Source: Magnetospirillum sp. SS-4
GTDB lineage: Bacteria; Pseudomonadota; Alphaproteobacteria; Rhodospirillales; Magnetospirillaceae
NCBI RefSeq assembly: GCF_902729425.1
Contig: NZ_CACVCH010000050.1
Span: 1-64,000, forward strand
Reading direction: 5' to 3'
DNA length: 64,000 nucleotides
Part shown: in pieces, positions 1 through 8,680 of the stretch
Position numbering within the stretch: the first letter of the stretch is position 1
How the letters are laid out: each line of letters opens with the position of its first letter
Translations under genes and position numbers: made by a program
The notes under the pieces: model-generated
What the model was told of the DNA's origin: nothing
What the model saw: the letters and a program-made list of their open reading frames with translations, nothing else
The model's database searches: none

Positions 1-55
1 GCCGGAGCCTCTCCTCCCGGCCATCTGGCGGAACCGGGAGGAGAGGCGCTCCCCC

Positions 56-517
56 TCACTCTCCCGGCGCCCCCGTCAGCCCGGCCAGGGCCTTGGCCAA
101 CTGGTGGACGCGGCGCCTGATCTCGGGGTCGCAGATGCGGTAATAGGCGCGGACCAGTTCCAGGGTTTCGCGGCTGGTCATGATATCGGGCTGACCAACG
201 TCGGGCTCGACCACCGCGCGGGCCATATGGCGCGGGCTGGCGGCAACCACGTCCTCGCCCATGTCCTCGTAGAAGTAGTCCACCGCCACTCCCAGGGCGC
301 GGGCCAGATCGAACAGGCGCGAGGCGCCGATGCGGTTGGCGCCGCGCTCGTACTTCTGAACCTGCTGGAAGGTCAGGCCCAAAGCCGCCGCCAGGGCTTC
401 CTGACTCATCCCCAGCATCGAGCGGCGCATTCGCAGGCGAGCCCCGACATAAACGTCGATGGGATTGGGCTGCCCCGAAGGAGTGCGGCCGCGACTTGAC
501 TTGCGAGTAGCTGGCAT
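56..517 (-). CDS. XRE-family transcriptional regulator
   Basis: A 153-aa cytoplasmic DNA-binding regulator. A Cro/CI-type helix-turn-helix lies at about residues 20-75, with the typical run RMRRSMLGMSQEALAAALGL followed by a QVQKYERG recognition helix. The C-terminal half is the short acidic/helical tail seen in alphaproteobacterial single-domain XRE regulators. The ATG at 517 is preferred over the ATG at 550 because the HTH and its basic leader begin there and the extra 11 residues look unconserved. CGCAAGT-type repeats lie around the start, so autoregulation is plausible. The target genes cannot be read from the sequence. Confidence 0.85.
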   Translation of the reverse strand: MPATRKSSRGRTPSGQPNPIDVYVGARLRMRRSMLGMSQEALAAALGLTFQQVQKYERGANRIGASRLFDLARALGVAVDYFYEDMGEDVVAASPRHMARAVVEPDVGQPDIMTSRETLELVRAYYRICDPEIRRRVHQLAKALAGLTGAPGE

Positions 518-579
518 GGTGCATGTCCGCTCAAGTTGTAACTTATCCATTCTCGCAAGTCAGAATAATCCGCGCAAGT
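499..579. promoter_or_regulatory. Inverted CGCAAGT repeats at the XRE gene start
   Basis: ACTTGCGAG at 499-507 and CTCGCAAGT at 552-560 are exact inverted repeats. A third related copy, CGCGCAAGT, is at 571-579. They flank the start of the XRE gene in an AT-richer stretch, which is the expected position for an autoregulatory operator. Binding is inferred. Confidence 0.4.
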
Positions 580-670
580 AGTAATCATCGACAAACGGCA
601 ACTCTACTTAGCCGTGTCTCGATAAATTCATCTTTTAGAAGTAACTGACGATTATCAATAGACGAAACAA

Positions 671-701
671 AACACCCCCGGAGTCGGACTCCGGGGGTGT
701 T
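671..701 (-). terminator. Rho-independent terminator of ndk
   Basis: An inverted repeat with 14-bp arms, AACACCCCCGGAGT and its complement, encloses a 3-nt loop (CGG). On the minus strand it is followed by a T-rich run (TTGTTTC). It lies about 30 bp beyond the ndk stop codon. Confidence 0.85.
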
Positions 702-730
702 GATCGAAACCGAATGCGGAATGGTCGGGA

Positions 731-1153
731 TCAGCCGACGATTTCGCAGCCCGAGAAGAAGAAGGCCACTTCGATGGCGGCATTCTCAAGGGAATCGGAC
801 CCATGGACGGAATTGGCCTCCACCGACTCGGCGAAGTCGGCGCGGATGGTGCCCGGCGCGGCATTGGCCGGGTTGGTGGCGCCCATGATCTCGCGATTGC
901 GGGCGACGGCGCCCTCGCCTTCCAGGACCTGGACCACCACCGGGCCGGAGATCATGAAATCGACCAGTTCGCCGAAGAACGACCGCTCCTTGTGGACCGA
1001 ATAGAACTGCTCGGCCTGCTCCTTGGTGAGGCGAACGCGCTTCTGGGCGACGAAGCGCAGGCCGGCCTCCTCGAAACGGGCGTTGATCTTGCCGGTCAGG
1101 TTGCGGCGGGTGGCGTCGGGCTTGATGATCGACAGGGTACGTTCGATGGCCAT
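731..1153 (-). CDS. ndk: Nucleoside diphosphate kinase
   Basis: A 140-aa enzyme, the normal family length. It transfers the gamma phosphate from ATP to nucleoside diphosphates through a phosphohistidine. The N-terminus [14 protein letters not shown] is the family signature, and the active-site histidine is seen in NSVHGSD near residue 116. The ATG at 1153 is chosen over the upstream 1189 because the conserved MAIERT start lies there. It is a single gene ending in a strong terminator. It belongs to the chromosomal backbone, not to the mobile region. Confidence 0.97.
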   Translation of the reverse strand: MAIERTLSIIKPDATRRNLTGKINARFEEAGLRFVAQKRVRLTKEQAEQFYSVHKERSFFGELVDFMISGPVVVQVLEGEGAVARNREIMGATNPANAAPGTIRADFAESVEANSVHGSDSLENAAIEVAFFFSGCEIVG

Positions 1154-1309
1154 TCGTGAAATTCCTTTCGGCGGTTGGTCGCGCCGCAACGCCCGGGCAG
1201 GCGAGCGGCCGCGTTCACCCCCGGCGGCCGGCGCTCGGAGGACGGCGGGTTATAACGCCATCGACGCAAGAGAGCAACCGGACAATGACCTGGAACGGGC
1301 CATCCCGCC

Positions 1310-1774
1310 TCATTCCCACCGTTTCGCCGCCGCCTCGTCGGATTCCCTGGCATCCACCCAGGCGTCGCCGTCTTGGGTGTGTTCCACCTTCCAGAACGGC
1401 GCCTTGGTCTTCAGCCAGTCGATAAGAAAGCGGCAGGCCTCGAAGGCGGCGTCGCGGTGGGCCGACGAGGCCGCCACCAGCACGATCCGCTCGCCCGGCT
1501 CCAGCCGGCCGTGGCGGTGGATGACCAGGGCGTCCTCCAGCGGCCAGCGCGCCCGCGCCTCCGCCTCGATGGCCTCCAGCTGGCGCTCGGTCATGCCGGG
1601 ATAGTGCTCCAGGGTCATGGCGTGAACCTCGGCCCCGGCCCGGGGATCGTGGCCCATGTAGTCGCGCACCAGCCCGACGAACAGGCAGATGCCGCCGACG
1701 CTGGTCTTGCCGGAGGAAAAGCCGGCAAGTTCGGCGCCGGGGTCGAAATCCTCGCGCTGGACCCGGACGGCCAT
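1310..1774 (-). CDS. moaE: Molybdopterin synthase catalytic subunit MoaE
   Basis: A 154-aa large subunit of molybdopterin synthase, which moves sulfur from the MoaD thiocarboxylate onto precursor Z (cPMP). Family features visible are GGICLFVGLVRD near the N-terminus, MTLEHYPGM, the HRHGRLEPGE segment, and the C-terminal WLKTKAPFWKVE block carrying the active-site lysines. It lies 29 bp downstream of moaD in the same direction and completes a molybdenum cofactor operon. Confidence 0.96.
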   Translation of the reverse strand: MAVRVQREDFDPGAELAGFSSGKTSVGGICLFVGLVRDYMGHDPRAGAEVHAMTLEHYPGMTERQLEAIEAEARARWPLEDALVIHRHGRLEPGERIVLVAASSAHRDAAFEACRFLIDWLKTKAPFWKVEHTQDGDAWVDARESDEAAAKRWE

Positions 1775-1803
1775 GTCAGCCTCCCACGATCAATAAAATC
1801 ACG

Positions 1804-2055
1804 TCACCCTCCGGTGACGGGGGGGAAGAACGCCACCTCGTCGCCCGGCCTCACCGGCGTGTCGAGGCCGGCGTAATCCTGGTTGACCGCGACGCGCACC
1901 ACCGACAGGGTCTCGAACGCCGCCGCGTGACCGGGCGAGCGGGTCTTGAGGAATTCGACCAGTCCCCCGACCGTATCGGTGCCGGGCGGCGGCTCCACCA
2001 TTTCCTCGCCGATTCCGGTTCTGGCCTTCAGCCACGCGAAATACAGCACCTTCAT
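1804..2055 (-). CDS. moaD: Molybdopterin synthase sulfur carrier subunit MoaD
   Basis: An 83-aa ubiquitin-fold sulfur carrier. It ends in the diagnostic Gly-Gly (PPVTGG), whose C-terminal carboxylate is adenylated and converted to a thiocarboxylate. MKVLYFAWL at the start and PGDEVAFFPPV near the end are typical. The start codon overlaps the moeA stop by four bases (ATGA), which indicates translational coupling. Confidence 0.95.
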   Translation of the reverse strand: MKVLYFAWLKARTGIGEEMVEPPPGTDTVGGLVEFLKTRSPGHAAAFETLSVVRVAVNQDYAGLDTPVRPGDEVAFFPPVTGG

Positions 2056-3287
2056 CGCATCAGCTCCGCATAGGAGACGAACTCGACCATCTCACCCGGC
2101 GCCACGTCGCCGCGAGTCTCCGGAATGTCCACCAGCCCCTGCGACCACACCATGGAGGTCAGCACGCCGGAACCCTCGGACGAAAACTTGGCGGCCAGCA
2201 GCCTGTCGCCGTCGCGGACAAGACGGGCGCGCAGGAACTCGCGGCGGCCCGGCTTGTGCCGGAAGGCGAAGCCGGCCTCCACCGGAAAGCGGATCAGACC
2301 GGCATCGCCGGCCCCCATCAGACGCAGCACCATCGGCCGCGCGATCAGCATGAAGGTGACCATCACCGCCACCGGGTTGCCGGGCAGCCCGATGAAGGGA
2401 ACCCCTTGGACTTCGCCCAGCGCCACCGGCCGCCCCGGCTTGATGGCGAGGCGCCAGAAATCCAGCGAGCCCAGGGCCAGCACCGCCGGCTTCACATGGT
2501 CCTCGTCGCCCACCGACACCCCGCCCGAGGTCAAGATCAGATCGTGACCGGCGGCGGCCTCGGCCAGGGCGGCCCGAATGACCTCCAGCCGGTCGGGCAG
2601 GATGCCGAGATCGGTCACCTCGGCGCCCAGGCCGCGCAGCAGCGCCCCGGCGGTGAAACGGTTGGTGTCGTAGATGCAGCCGGACGGCAATGGGGCGCCG
2701 GGCTCGCAAATCTCGTCGCCGGTGGAAAACACCGCCGCCCGCAGCGGCCGGCGAACCAGAAGCGCGGTACGGCCGGTCGCGGCGGCGATGCCCAGATCCT
2801 GCGGCCGCAGCCGGATGCCGGCGGGCAGCACCACCGTTCCCTCGGCCACGTCCTCGCCGGCCCGGCGGATGTTGTCGCCGTCGGCGAGGTGAGGGGGCAG
2901 GATGACGCATTCGCCGTCCTCCTTGCAGTCCTCCTGCATGGCGACGGCATCGGCCCCCGCCGGCATGGGGGCGCCGGTGAAGATGCGCACGGCCCCGCCC
3001 GGGGGCAACCCGCCGGAAAGGGGGTGGCCGGCGGCGACGCGGCCCACCACCGGCAGCCGCCGGTCGGCGGGCAGGTCGGCCCGACGGAAGGCCCAGCCGT
3101 CCATGGCGGAATTGTCGTGGGGCGGCACGTTGATCGGCGAGACCACGTCCTCGGCCAGGATGCAAGACAGGGCCCGGGCCAAGCCGACACTTTCCGTGCC
3201 GGTGGCCGGGCCAAGGCGGACCGAGAGCCGGGCCAGCGCCTCGTCGACGCTCATCAGTCCCGATCCGGCGGCGAAGCGGCCGGTCAT
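2052..3287 (-). CDS. moeA: Molybdopterin molybdenumtransferase MoeA
   Basis: A 411-aa enzyme that inserts molybdate into adenylated molybdopterin. Motifs include PPHDNSAMDGWA, the TSGGVSVGDEDHV loop of the MoaB/Mog-like domain, and GLPGNPVA. The start at 3287 is chosen because it overlaps the mobB stop by four bases. The open frame further upstream would run inside mobB. Length and domain order match MoeA. Confidence 0.96.
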   Translation of the reverse strand: MTGRFAAGSGLMSVDEALARLSVRLGPATGTESVGLARALSCILAEDVVSPINVPPHDNSAMDGWAFRRADLPADRRLPVVGRVAAGHPLSGGLPPGGAVRIFTGAPMPAGADAVAMQEDCKEDGECVILPPHLADGDNIRRAGEDVAEGTVVLPAGIRLRPQDLGIAAATGRTALLVRRPLRAAVFSTGDEICEPGAPLPSGCIYDTNRFTAGALLRGLGAEVTDLGILPDRLEVIRAALAEAAAGHDLILTSGGVSVGDEDHVKPAVLALGSLDFWRLAIKPGRPVALGEVQGVPFIGLPGNPVAVMVTFMLIARPMVLRLMGAGDAGLIRFPVEAGFAFRHKPGRREFLRARLVRDGDRLLAAKFSSEGSGVLTSMVWSQGLVDIPETRGDVAPGEMVEFVSYAELMR

Positions 3288-3778
3288 GCCCCGCTCCTCT
3301 CCAGGATCAGGCGGCCGACGGCGTCGATATCGGCGAGGTCGAGCAAGGGCAGCGGGCAATCGGGCACCGGACCGTCGCTGGCCACCGCCACCACCAACGG
3401 GTCCTCGGGGAAAAAGGGCGCCTTGCCCACCGAGTGCCGCCAGACTTCCAGCCGGGGATGCGGCCAGCGGCGGAATCCCTCCACCAGCACCAGATCCACC
3501 GGGCTCATGCGGGCCAGCAGCTCGTCCATGGTGAATTCCGCCTGATCGCGGTATTCGTGCATCAAGGCCCAGCGCCGGGCCGAGGCGATCATCACCTCGC
3601 GGGCGCCGGCCTCGCGATGCTGGTAGGAATCCTTGCCGGGCTTGTCCACGTCGAAGGCCTCCTGCGCCTGCTTGACGGTGGAGATGGTGAGCCCGCGCCC
3701 CTTCATCCAGGGGATCAGACGGCCGAGCAAGGAGGTCTTGCCGCTGCCGGACCGGCCGGCGATGCCGAAGATCTTCAT
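3284..3778 (-). CDS. mobB: Molybdopterin-guanine dinucleotide biosynthesis adaptor MobB
   Basis: A 164-aa P-loop GTP-binding protein that assists MobA in forming the guanine dinucleotide form of the cofactor. The Walker A motif GRSGSGKTSL lies at residues 8-17. DLVLVEGFRR is the conserved mid-protein motif. It is the first gene of the mobB-moeA-moaD run and starts just after pgsA. Confidence 0.93.
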   Translation of the reverse strand: MKIFGIAGRSGSGKTSLLGRLIPWMKGRGLTISTVKQAQEAFDVDKPGKDSYQHREAGAREVMIASARRWALMHEYRDQAEFTMDELLARMSPVDLVLVEGFRRWPHPRLEVWRHSVGKAPFFPEDPLVVAVASDGPVPDCPLPLLDLADIDAVGRLILERSGA

Positions 3779-3782
3779 CGGG

Positions 3783-4355
3783 CTACTCCTGCGGCGGCGT
3801 CGGATGGGCGCGGATGTGACACATGCCCGATTGCAGGTAATCCCAGCCGGTTACCAGGGTCAGGAGGGCGGCCAGCCACAACCCGACCTCGCCGATCTGG
3901 CGGGTCGGCATGAAGGTGGCCGCATCCCCCACCAGCAACACCGGAATCGCCACCATCTGAATGCCGGTCTTCCATTTGGCAAGACGGGAAACCGGCATGC
4001 CGACCCGAACCTCGGCCAGGAATTCGCGCAAGCCCGAAACCAGAATCTCGCGCAGCACGATTACCAGGGCCGGCAGGAACGATACGGGGCTGACCCGGTC
4101 GAACGCCACCAGCATGAACAGCACCGCCACCACCAGCAGCTTGTCGGCGATGGGGTCGAGGAAACGGCCGAAGGTGGACACGAGATTGAGCGAACGCGCC
4201 ACGTAGCCGTCGAACCAGTCGGTGATGGCGGCGGCGACGAACAGGGCGCACGCGGCCCAACGCGGCCACTCGCCATCGATATAGAACAGCCCGACCACCA
4301 GCGGAATCACCACGATTCGCGACAGGGTCAGGAGATTGGGAAGGCTGGTCACCAT
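3783..4355 (-). CDS. pgsA: CDP-diacylglycerol-glycerol-3-phosphate 3-phosphatidyltransferase
   Basis: A 190-aa inner-membrane enzyme making phosphatidylglycerol phosphate. The CDP-alcohol phosphotransferase signature (DG, AR, G, then D and D) is visible in ITDWFDGYVARSLN and GRFLDPIADKL. Several hydrophobic segments (SRIVVIPLVVGLFYI, LPALVIVLREILV, MVAIPVLLVGDAA) give the expected multi-span topology. It ends four bases before mobB begins and may be co-transcribed with it. Confidence 0.95.
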   Translation of the reverse strand: MVTSLPNLLTLSRIVVIPLVVGLFYIDGEWPRWAACALFVAAAITDWFDGYVARSLNLVSTFGRFLDPIADKLLVVAVLFMLVAFDRVSPVSFLPALVIVLREILVSGLREFLAEVRVGMPVSRLAKWKTGIQMVAIPVLLVGDAATFMPTRQIGEVGLWLAALLTLVTGWDYLQSGMCHIRAHPTPPQE

Positions 4356-4492
4356 GCTGCGGGTCCGTCAGGCGGAGCCGGGACGGCCCGCCGCGGCCCG
4401 GATACTAGACCGGAACGTCGCCCCTGTCACCTGTGGCAGGAATGCATTGCAGGGTGATCGGGGGGGGCATGGCCGTCGCAATCGGCGATGGC

Positions 4493-4520
4493 GCCGCACG
4501 CCGCACGCCGCACGCCGCAA
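4493..4520. repeat. Short tandem repeat, 7 bp x 4
   Basis: Four tandem copies of GCCGCAC, the last ending in A, lie in the non-coding gap between pgsA and the tRNA gene. It is a simple sequence repeat with no evident role. Confidence 0.7.
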
Positions 4521-4587
4521 GAAACAACACCTCCGGCACCGGATGACCATGCTGCCGTGCACCCGGAGAGGAAGCGGAAAGGAAGCG

Positions 4588-4616
4588 TTGACGGCCATGA
4601 GGGGTTTCCGTTAGAA
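4588..4616 (+). promoter_or_regulatory. Probable sigma-70 promoter of tRNA-Ser
   Basis: A -35-like TTGACG at 4588-4593 and a -10-like TTAGAA at 4611-4616 are separated by 17 bp. They lie about 40 bp upstream of the tRNA gene and in its direction. Confidence 0.5.
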
Positions 4617-4654
4617 ACATCGCTCCAGCCACGACGGTCAACGACCGTCTCTGC

Positions 4655-4746
4655 GGAGGGGTGGGTGAGTGGCTGAAACCAACGGTTTGCTAAATCGTCG
4701 TAGGGCTTAAACCCTACCGCGGGTTCGAATCCCGCCCCCTCCGCCA
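4655..4746 (+). tRNA. tRNA-Ser (anticodon GCU)
   Basis: The acceptor stem GGAGGGG (4655-4661) pairs with CCCCTCC (4736-4742), followed by discriminator G and an encoded CCA (4744-4746). The anticodon loop TTGCTAA carries GCT. A long variable arm (GTAGGGCTTAAACCCTAC) and the T-loop GTTCGAATC are present. The long variable arm fits a class II serine tRNA. It is the last backbone gene before the accessory DNA and a natural integration site. Confidence 0.96.
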
Positions 4747-5269
4747 CTACTTCCAAAGAATAGATTCTCTGACGCATAGAACCTTGGGCGAAGGCCCAAG
4801 GTTCTGCGCCGTTTGCGGCCAGTAGCTGTTGACCTTGGTTACTCGATGCGGGCCGAATTTCGGCATTTTTCTCTTCTCTCCAGCCCTTATTCTCTGCGAG
4901 CTGTTGACTGCCGCCAAACGGTACGGGTTTTAAAGTTGCAAGTAATTCAAAGAGTTGCGGTGCCAAAAGCTGTTGACCTTTTCGCTGTTTTTATTGGCGC
5001 GGGCGGGAGTCTGGGGACGGATCTGGCGGTCAACAGCCTCCCTGGTCAGGACCGATGCGGCAATCAAGGTCAGGGTGCCTCATGTGCCAGGAACGGACAT
5101 TTGAGCAAGCGTTTCGGTGCGACCGAATTGGGCCAATTCCCACCAGTCTGCTTCCGGTGAGGAGCGGAGTAAGCGGCCATCGCCGTCGGTCGGGAGCCAA
5201 CCCCTTAGTTGCAAACAAAAGGGCAAGCGAGCAATCTCCAATAATCGACACATTGGGGGGAGCGGTCAT
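4747..5269. other. Non-coding stretch with repeated GCTGTTGAC decamers
   Basis: No convincing gene is seen over 520 bp. Besides the hairpin at 4778-4805, the word GCTGTTGAC recurs at 4825, 4900 and 4969. An inverted copy, GGTCAACAGC, lies at 5028-5037. The spacing is 75 and then 69 bp. Because the stretch abuts a tRNA, these could be protein-binding sites from an integration event. That is inference. Confidence 0.4.
4778..4805. terminator. Strong hairpin after tRNA-Ser
   Basis: A perfect 12-bp inverted repeat, AGAACCTTGGGC (4778-4789) and GCCCAAGGTTCT (4794-4805), has a GAAG tetraloop. The T-run after it is weak, so it is either an imperfect terminator or a processing hairpin. Confidence 0.5.
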
Positions 5270-6424
5270 ATGTCACCCGAAGGAACGACAAGTTCTTCAA
5301 AGAGTCCGTTCATCGCGAAATCTCTGCGCGCCTTCGAAAAAGGCTACGATCCAACCCGTGAGGACATGGCGCTCCAGACCCGCGGGGCATTCCTCGATGC
5401 TTTTCCCATAGATGCACTCCGTAACCTAGCCGTCGATGATTACGTGATCGGTCTTCAACGGCCGACATTCTGCTACCACGTCGAGGTGCAAACCCGAGCC
5501 TGGGCAATCATTCAAGGTGCGACGGCCGCCAAATTCGGCATCTATTACGGCCGCACCAAGAGCGATCCGAAAAACATCTACCGGCCGACGCCGAGGTTCG
5601 GGAAAACGAAGGGCGAAGCGTTCAAGACGGTGAAATCCGCCCTGATTGACCTGGTCGCGCTGGGCGGACAAGACGATCTCGATTTTGAAGCCATTGACGC
5701 CAATTCTCTGTCGCAGATGTTTAAGGCGAAGATCCTTAGCCTCTATTTCCCCGATCGCTTCGTTAACGTTTGCAGCCACGAACACCTCGAAATGTTTGCG
5801 TCGGAACTCGGCTACCAGGGCGACGGGTATGTCAGCGAATACCAGCATTACCTAGTGTCCCAGAAACTGGCGGATCCCGTTGCGCGGACCTGGAGCAATC
5901 CGAAGTTCATGGCATTCCTTTATGCCACCTACTTGCCAGGGCACGGTGCTGCCGGTTCTCCAATTCGCAAACCGACGAAGAAGCGGCCGGGCACCGTTGA
6001 TTTCAAGGATCTTCAGGCTGCATGGGCCCGGATCGGGCGGCAAAGCGAGAAGTTTGCGCGGAAATGGGAGGAGGAGCGCCTTCGAGGCCGCGGCTGGCCG
6101 CATCTGGCCAAACAAATCGACGATCGGCGCAACCGCCCGGGCTATGGCTACGACTTTCTGTCCTTTTCGTCGCCCGACGTGCCCCGGTTCATCGAAGTCA
6201 AGACAGTGGGGAAGGTAAGAGGCGGCGGTTGCCGGTGTTTTGTGTCAGAAACCGAGTACAATGTTTCCAAATCCCCCGGCCATGCTACCGAGTATTATTT
6301 CTATCTGGTTTCGCTCGGCTCGAACGGGAAACCGGCCTCCCTAAAGCCTGTGCGCGCCGAGGATCAATACGAGAACTCAGAGCTTCTGCCGGTCAGTTAC
6401 GAAATGCGGTTCGATTTGGACTGA
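5270..6424 (+). CDS. DUF3883 (NOV-like C-terminal) domain protein, putative defence protein
   Basis: A 384-aa protein. The C-terminal third (GYDFLSFSSPDVPRFIEVKT, then FVSETEYNVSKSPGHATEYY) resembles the DUF3883 domain found at the end of many restriction-like and McrBC-associated proteins. The E-V-K triad suggests a PD-(D/E)XK nuclease-like fold. The N-terminal part (YYGRTKSDPKNIYRPTPRFG, then AKILSLYFPDRFVNVCS) resembles the DNA-recognition modules preceding AAA ATPases in McrB-like systems. I see no ATPase here. The ATG at 5270 is chosen because it follows a GGGGGGAG ribosome binding site, and residues encoded upstream look non-coding. Its neighbours are also defence-like. Confidence 0.7.
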   Translation: MSPEGTTSSSKSPFIAKSLRAFEKGYDPTREDMALQTRGAFLDAFPIDALRNLAVDDYVIGLQRPTFCYHVEVQTRAWAIIQGATAAKFGIYYGRTKSDPKNIYRPTPRFGKTKGEAFKTVKSALIDLVALGGQDDLDFEAIDANSLSQMFKAKILSLYFPDRFVNVCSHEHLEMFASELGYQGDGYVSEYQHYLVSQKLADPVARTWSNPKFMAFLYATYLPGHGAAGSPIRKPTKKRPGTVDFKDLQAAWARIGRQSEKFARKWEEERLRGRGWPHLAKQIDDRRNRPGYGYDFLSFSSPDVPRFIEVKTVGKVRGGGCRCFVSETEYNVSKSPGHATEYYFYLVSLGSNGKPASLKPVRAEDQYENSELLPVSYEMRFDLD

Positions 6425-6843
6425 GGAATGATCGGCGCGGTTGTCGATGGCGACCGCCCACTCGGCCGACAACAGAGCCGGTAGGCCGAAGGCCATGCGG
6501 ACTGCCCTGCCCAACGACGTCACCGAGTCGCCGGTGACGTATTCGGCGGCATCGTGCGGCAGGGTAGCGAGCACGCCAGCGCGGGCACCTGTCGCAAATG
6601 TCTGCTCTCGGGGGGAGCGGAATTGCAGATGAACGGCCGACATGGGCGCGAAGCCGCCGCTATGGGCCGAAAAGGGACCAACGGCTTTGGGAGACGGTGG
6701 CAGGAAAGCGGAATTAAAATTCGGTGGGATGGTGCCTCAATCCCCAACTTCAACGCAAGTTGCTATCGAGTGCAAAGCGCTCCCTTTACCGTATATTCGG
6801 TAAGCAAGATTGCGATCTGATGGCACACGTAGCTGGAGGGCAG
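6425..6843. other. Intergenic region without a recognisable gene
   Basis: Short open frames exist on both strands but none has a convincing start, ribosome binding site or family motif. The AT-richer right-hand part (about 6700-6830) presumably carries the promoter of the XRE-ImmA gene. Confidence 0.4.
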
Positions 6844-7998
6844 ATGGCCTTTACGATTCAAGAATTTGCCAGGAAACTTCGGGGGCTGCGGGAGCAATAC
6901 GGCAACACGCTGTGTGAGGTCGCCGAACGCACCGGCATTGGCACCCAGGCGCTTCAGGCGATGGAGGCTGGAAGCGCTACGCCGACCGGCGACGAAGTGC
7001 TGATCCTCGCCGACTTCTTCAGATGTGAATTCCCCTGGCTCATCGAGGACGACGCCACCAATCCCGATGAGAACGTCACCATGTTGCTGCGGTCGGAAGG
7101 CGGGCGACTGACCACCTCCGACAGGCATGCCATTGCCGAGTTCCTGCACCTGTGCAAGTCGCAGGCCGTGCTCGAAGAGATGAGCGGGTACAGGGCCATC
7201 GGAGAGGAATTCCAGTTTACCCCGCGCGGCACGTTCTTCAAAGGCCACGGCATCGATTGCGCGAAGGCGCTGCGGGCACATCACAACCTGAAGCCAAATG
7301 CGATAATCCCCGACATTTTCGATTGGCTTCGGAAATCGGGCCTTCGTGTATTCCGCCGATCGCTGCCCAATTCGACGATCTCCGGCCTGTTCGTTCGCCA
7401 CCCCGAAGCGGGGCGCTGCGTCCTCATCAACTACAACGACGACATCTACCGGCAACGCTTCAGCGCCGCCCATGAGGCGGGCCACGCCCTGATGGATGCG
7501 GACAAAGGCTACAACGTCTCCGACGTCAACGACGCCAACAGTGGGGAGTACATCGAACTGCGGGCGAGCACGTTTGCCTCGTGCTTCCTGATGCCTCCGG
7601 AGCTACTGAAGATGTTCGGTGACGCGGACCAGTGGCGGCGACCCGAGAAGGTTGCTGAGGTTGCCGGACGTCTCTTCGTCTCGATCCCGGCCCTTCTGTC
7701 CGCTCTGAAACGGGACAAGATTCTCGACGACGAGGCCGTTGCCATGATCAAGGAGGCCCGGCCTCGCCTTCCATCCAAACAGGAACCTGAATTGATGGGC
7801 GACTACACTGCCCGGCAATTGGAGCGGAAAACGGCGCTCCTCTCAAACGGGCTGCATGCGGCCTATGTGCAGCAGGTCTTCGACGGGCATCGTCAGGGCC
7901 ACATCTCGCTGGCCAAGGTTGCCGACATGCTGCTCGTCGAACCCAGGGAAGTCGGCGACATAGCCACGCTGTTCGGGGCGAGCCTCCACCATGGTTGA
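6844..7998 (+). CDS. XRE helix-turn-helix / ImmA-IrrE metallopeptidase
   Basis: A 384-aa protein with an N-terminal HTH (KLRGLREQYGNTLCEVAERTG) and a C-terminal ImmA/IrrE zinc peptidase domain. The zincin motif is HEAGH in RFSAAHEAGHALMDADKGY, and a distal ERASTFASCFLMP-like helix (ELRASTFASCFLMPPELL) is the usual third element. Members cleave phage or mobile-element repressors or act in stress control. The start at 6844 follows GGAGGG by a few bases. The downstream PIN-like gene overlaps by 8 bp. This pairing of an XRE-COG2856 protein with a PIN-like partner has been proposed as a toxin-antitoxin-like module. Confidence 0.85.
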   Translation: MAFTIQEFARKLRGLREQYGNTLCEVAERTGIGTQALQAMEAGSATPTGDEVLILADFFRCEFPWLIEDDATNPDENVTMLLRSEGGRLTTSDRHAIAEFLHLCKSQAVLEEMSGYRAIGEEFQFTPRGTFFKGHGIDCAKALRAHHNLKPNAIIPDIFDWLRKSGLRVFRRSLPNSTISGLFVRHPEAGRCVLINYNDDIYRQRFSAAHEAGHALMDADKGYNVSDVNDANSGEYIELRASTFASCFLMPPELLKMFGDADQWRRPEKVAEVAGRLFVSIPALLSALKRDKILDDEAVAMIKEARPRLPSKQEPELMGDYTARQLERKTALLSNGLHAAYVQQVFDGHRQGHISLAKVADMLLVEPREVGDIATLFGASLHHG

Positions 7999-8587
7999 TG
8001 CCCCTCGTGACGGGGCGGTGCAATCGTTCCCGCCCATCGCAGCCATCGACACCTGCGCCGTCTGGAACATCCTTTCCAGCCGGACCCTGACCACAGCCGC
8101 CAGGGGGCGCTGCCATTTCGTCCTGGCCGAATACGTCCGGTATGAGTGCTTGGTGAAACCCTGGAATTCCCCGGAAAGTGCCGCACTGCGCACGAGGCTC
8201 TCGGATGAATTGGCGTCGGGGAAACACTTCGCCGTGCATTCCCTGGCAATCGACGACCTGCGGGAATTGGTCGCAAATGTCGGCAAGCTCGGACGGTTTC
8301 ATCGCGGCGAACTTGCCGCATTGGCTCTGGCCCGGAAGCTTTACAGCGGATTCCTGACCGATGATCGGATTGCTCGCAAAGTGGGAGAGAACGCCCTCGG
8401 ACTGGATCGGGTTCGCACGACCCCGCACCTCGTTGGTTGGCTTGTGTATGGCGGTCACCTGACGGATGGGGACATTCCGACCATCATCACCGACAACGCT
8501 GCTCTGAATAAGCGATACGGGTCGTTGGGCGATTTCGTCCAGGTATGCTACCAGCACGCCATGGGGCTGAAGCTTAGGGTCCGTTAG
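7991..8587 (+). CDS. PIN-like domain protein, partner of the XRE-ImmA protein
   Basis: A 198-aa protein. It opens with AAIDTCAVWNIL, a beta strand ending in an acidic residue as in PIN nucleases. Further acidic residues follow at AEYVRYECL, GELAALALARK and FLTDDRIARK. This is consistent with a PIN-type metal-dependent RNase, although the family is only tentatively recognised. It overlaps the XRE-ImmA gene by 8 bp and is certainly co-translated with it. A toxin role controlled by its neighbour is inference. Confidence 0.65.
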   Translation: MVDAPRDGAVQSFPPIAAIDTCAVWNILSSRTLTTAARGRCHFVLAEYVRYECLVKPWNSPESAALRTRLSDELASGKHFAVHSLAIDDLRELVANVGKLGRFHRGELAALALARKLYSGFLTDDRIARKVGENALGLDRVRTTPHLVGWLVYGGHLTDGDIPTIITDNAALNKRYGSLGDFVQVCYQHAMGLKLRVR

Positions 8588-8680
8588 TGCCATTTGGCAT
8601 TTCGCCGCATCTCACCGATTCCGGTGCGATTCCGGCTAAGCAGAGGGGACGACGCTGATGAATCTGTCTGGAAGTTGTCG

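Noticed and set aside
4720-4746. Direct repeat of the tRNA-Ser 3' end as attR
   Set aside because: I looked for the GGTTCGAATCCCGC segment downstream and found no second copy in the window.
4427-4966. 179-aa minus-strand open frame across the tRNA-Ser gene
   Set aside because: It is the antisense of the tRNA (the typical EGAGFEPAVGFKP translation), not a gene.
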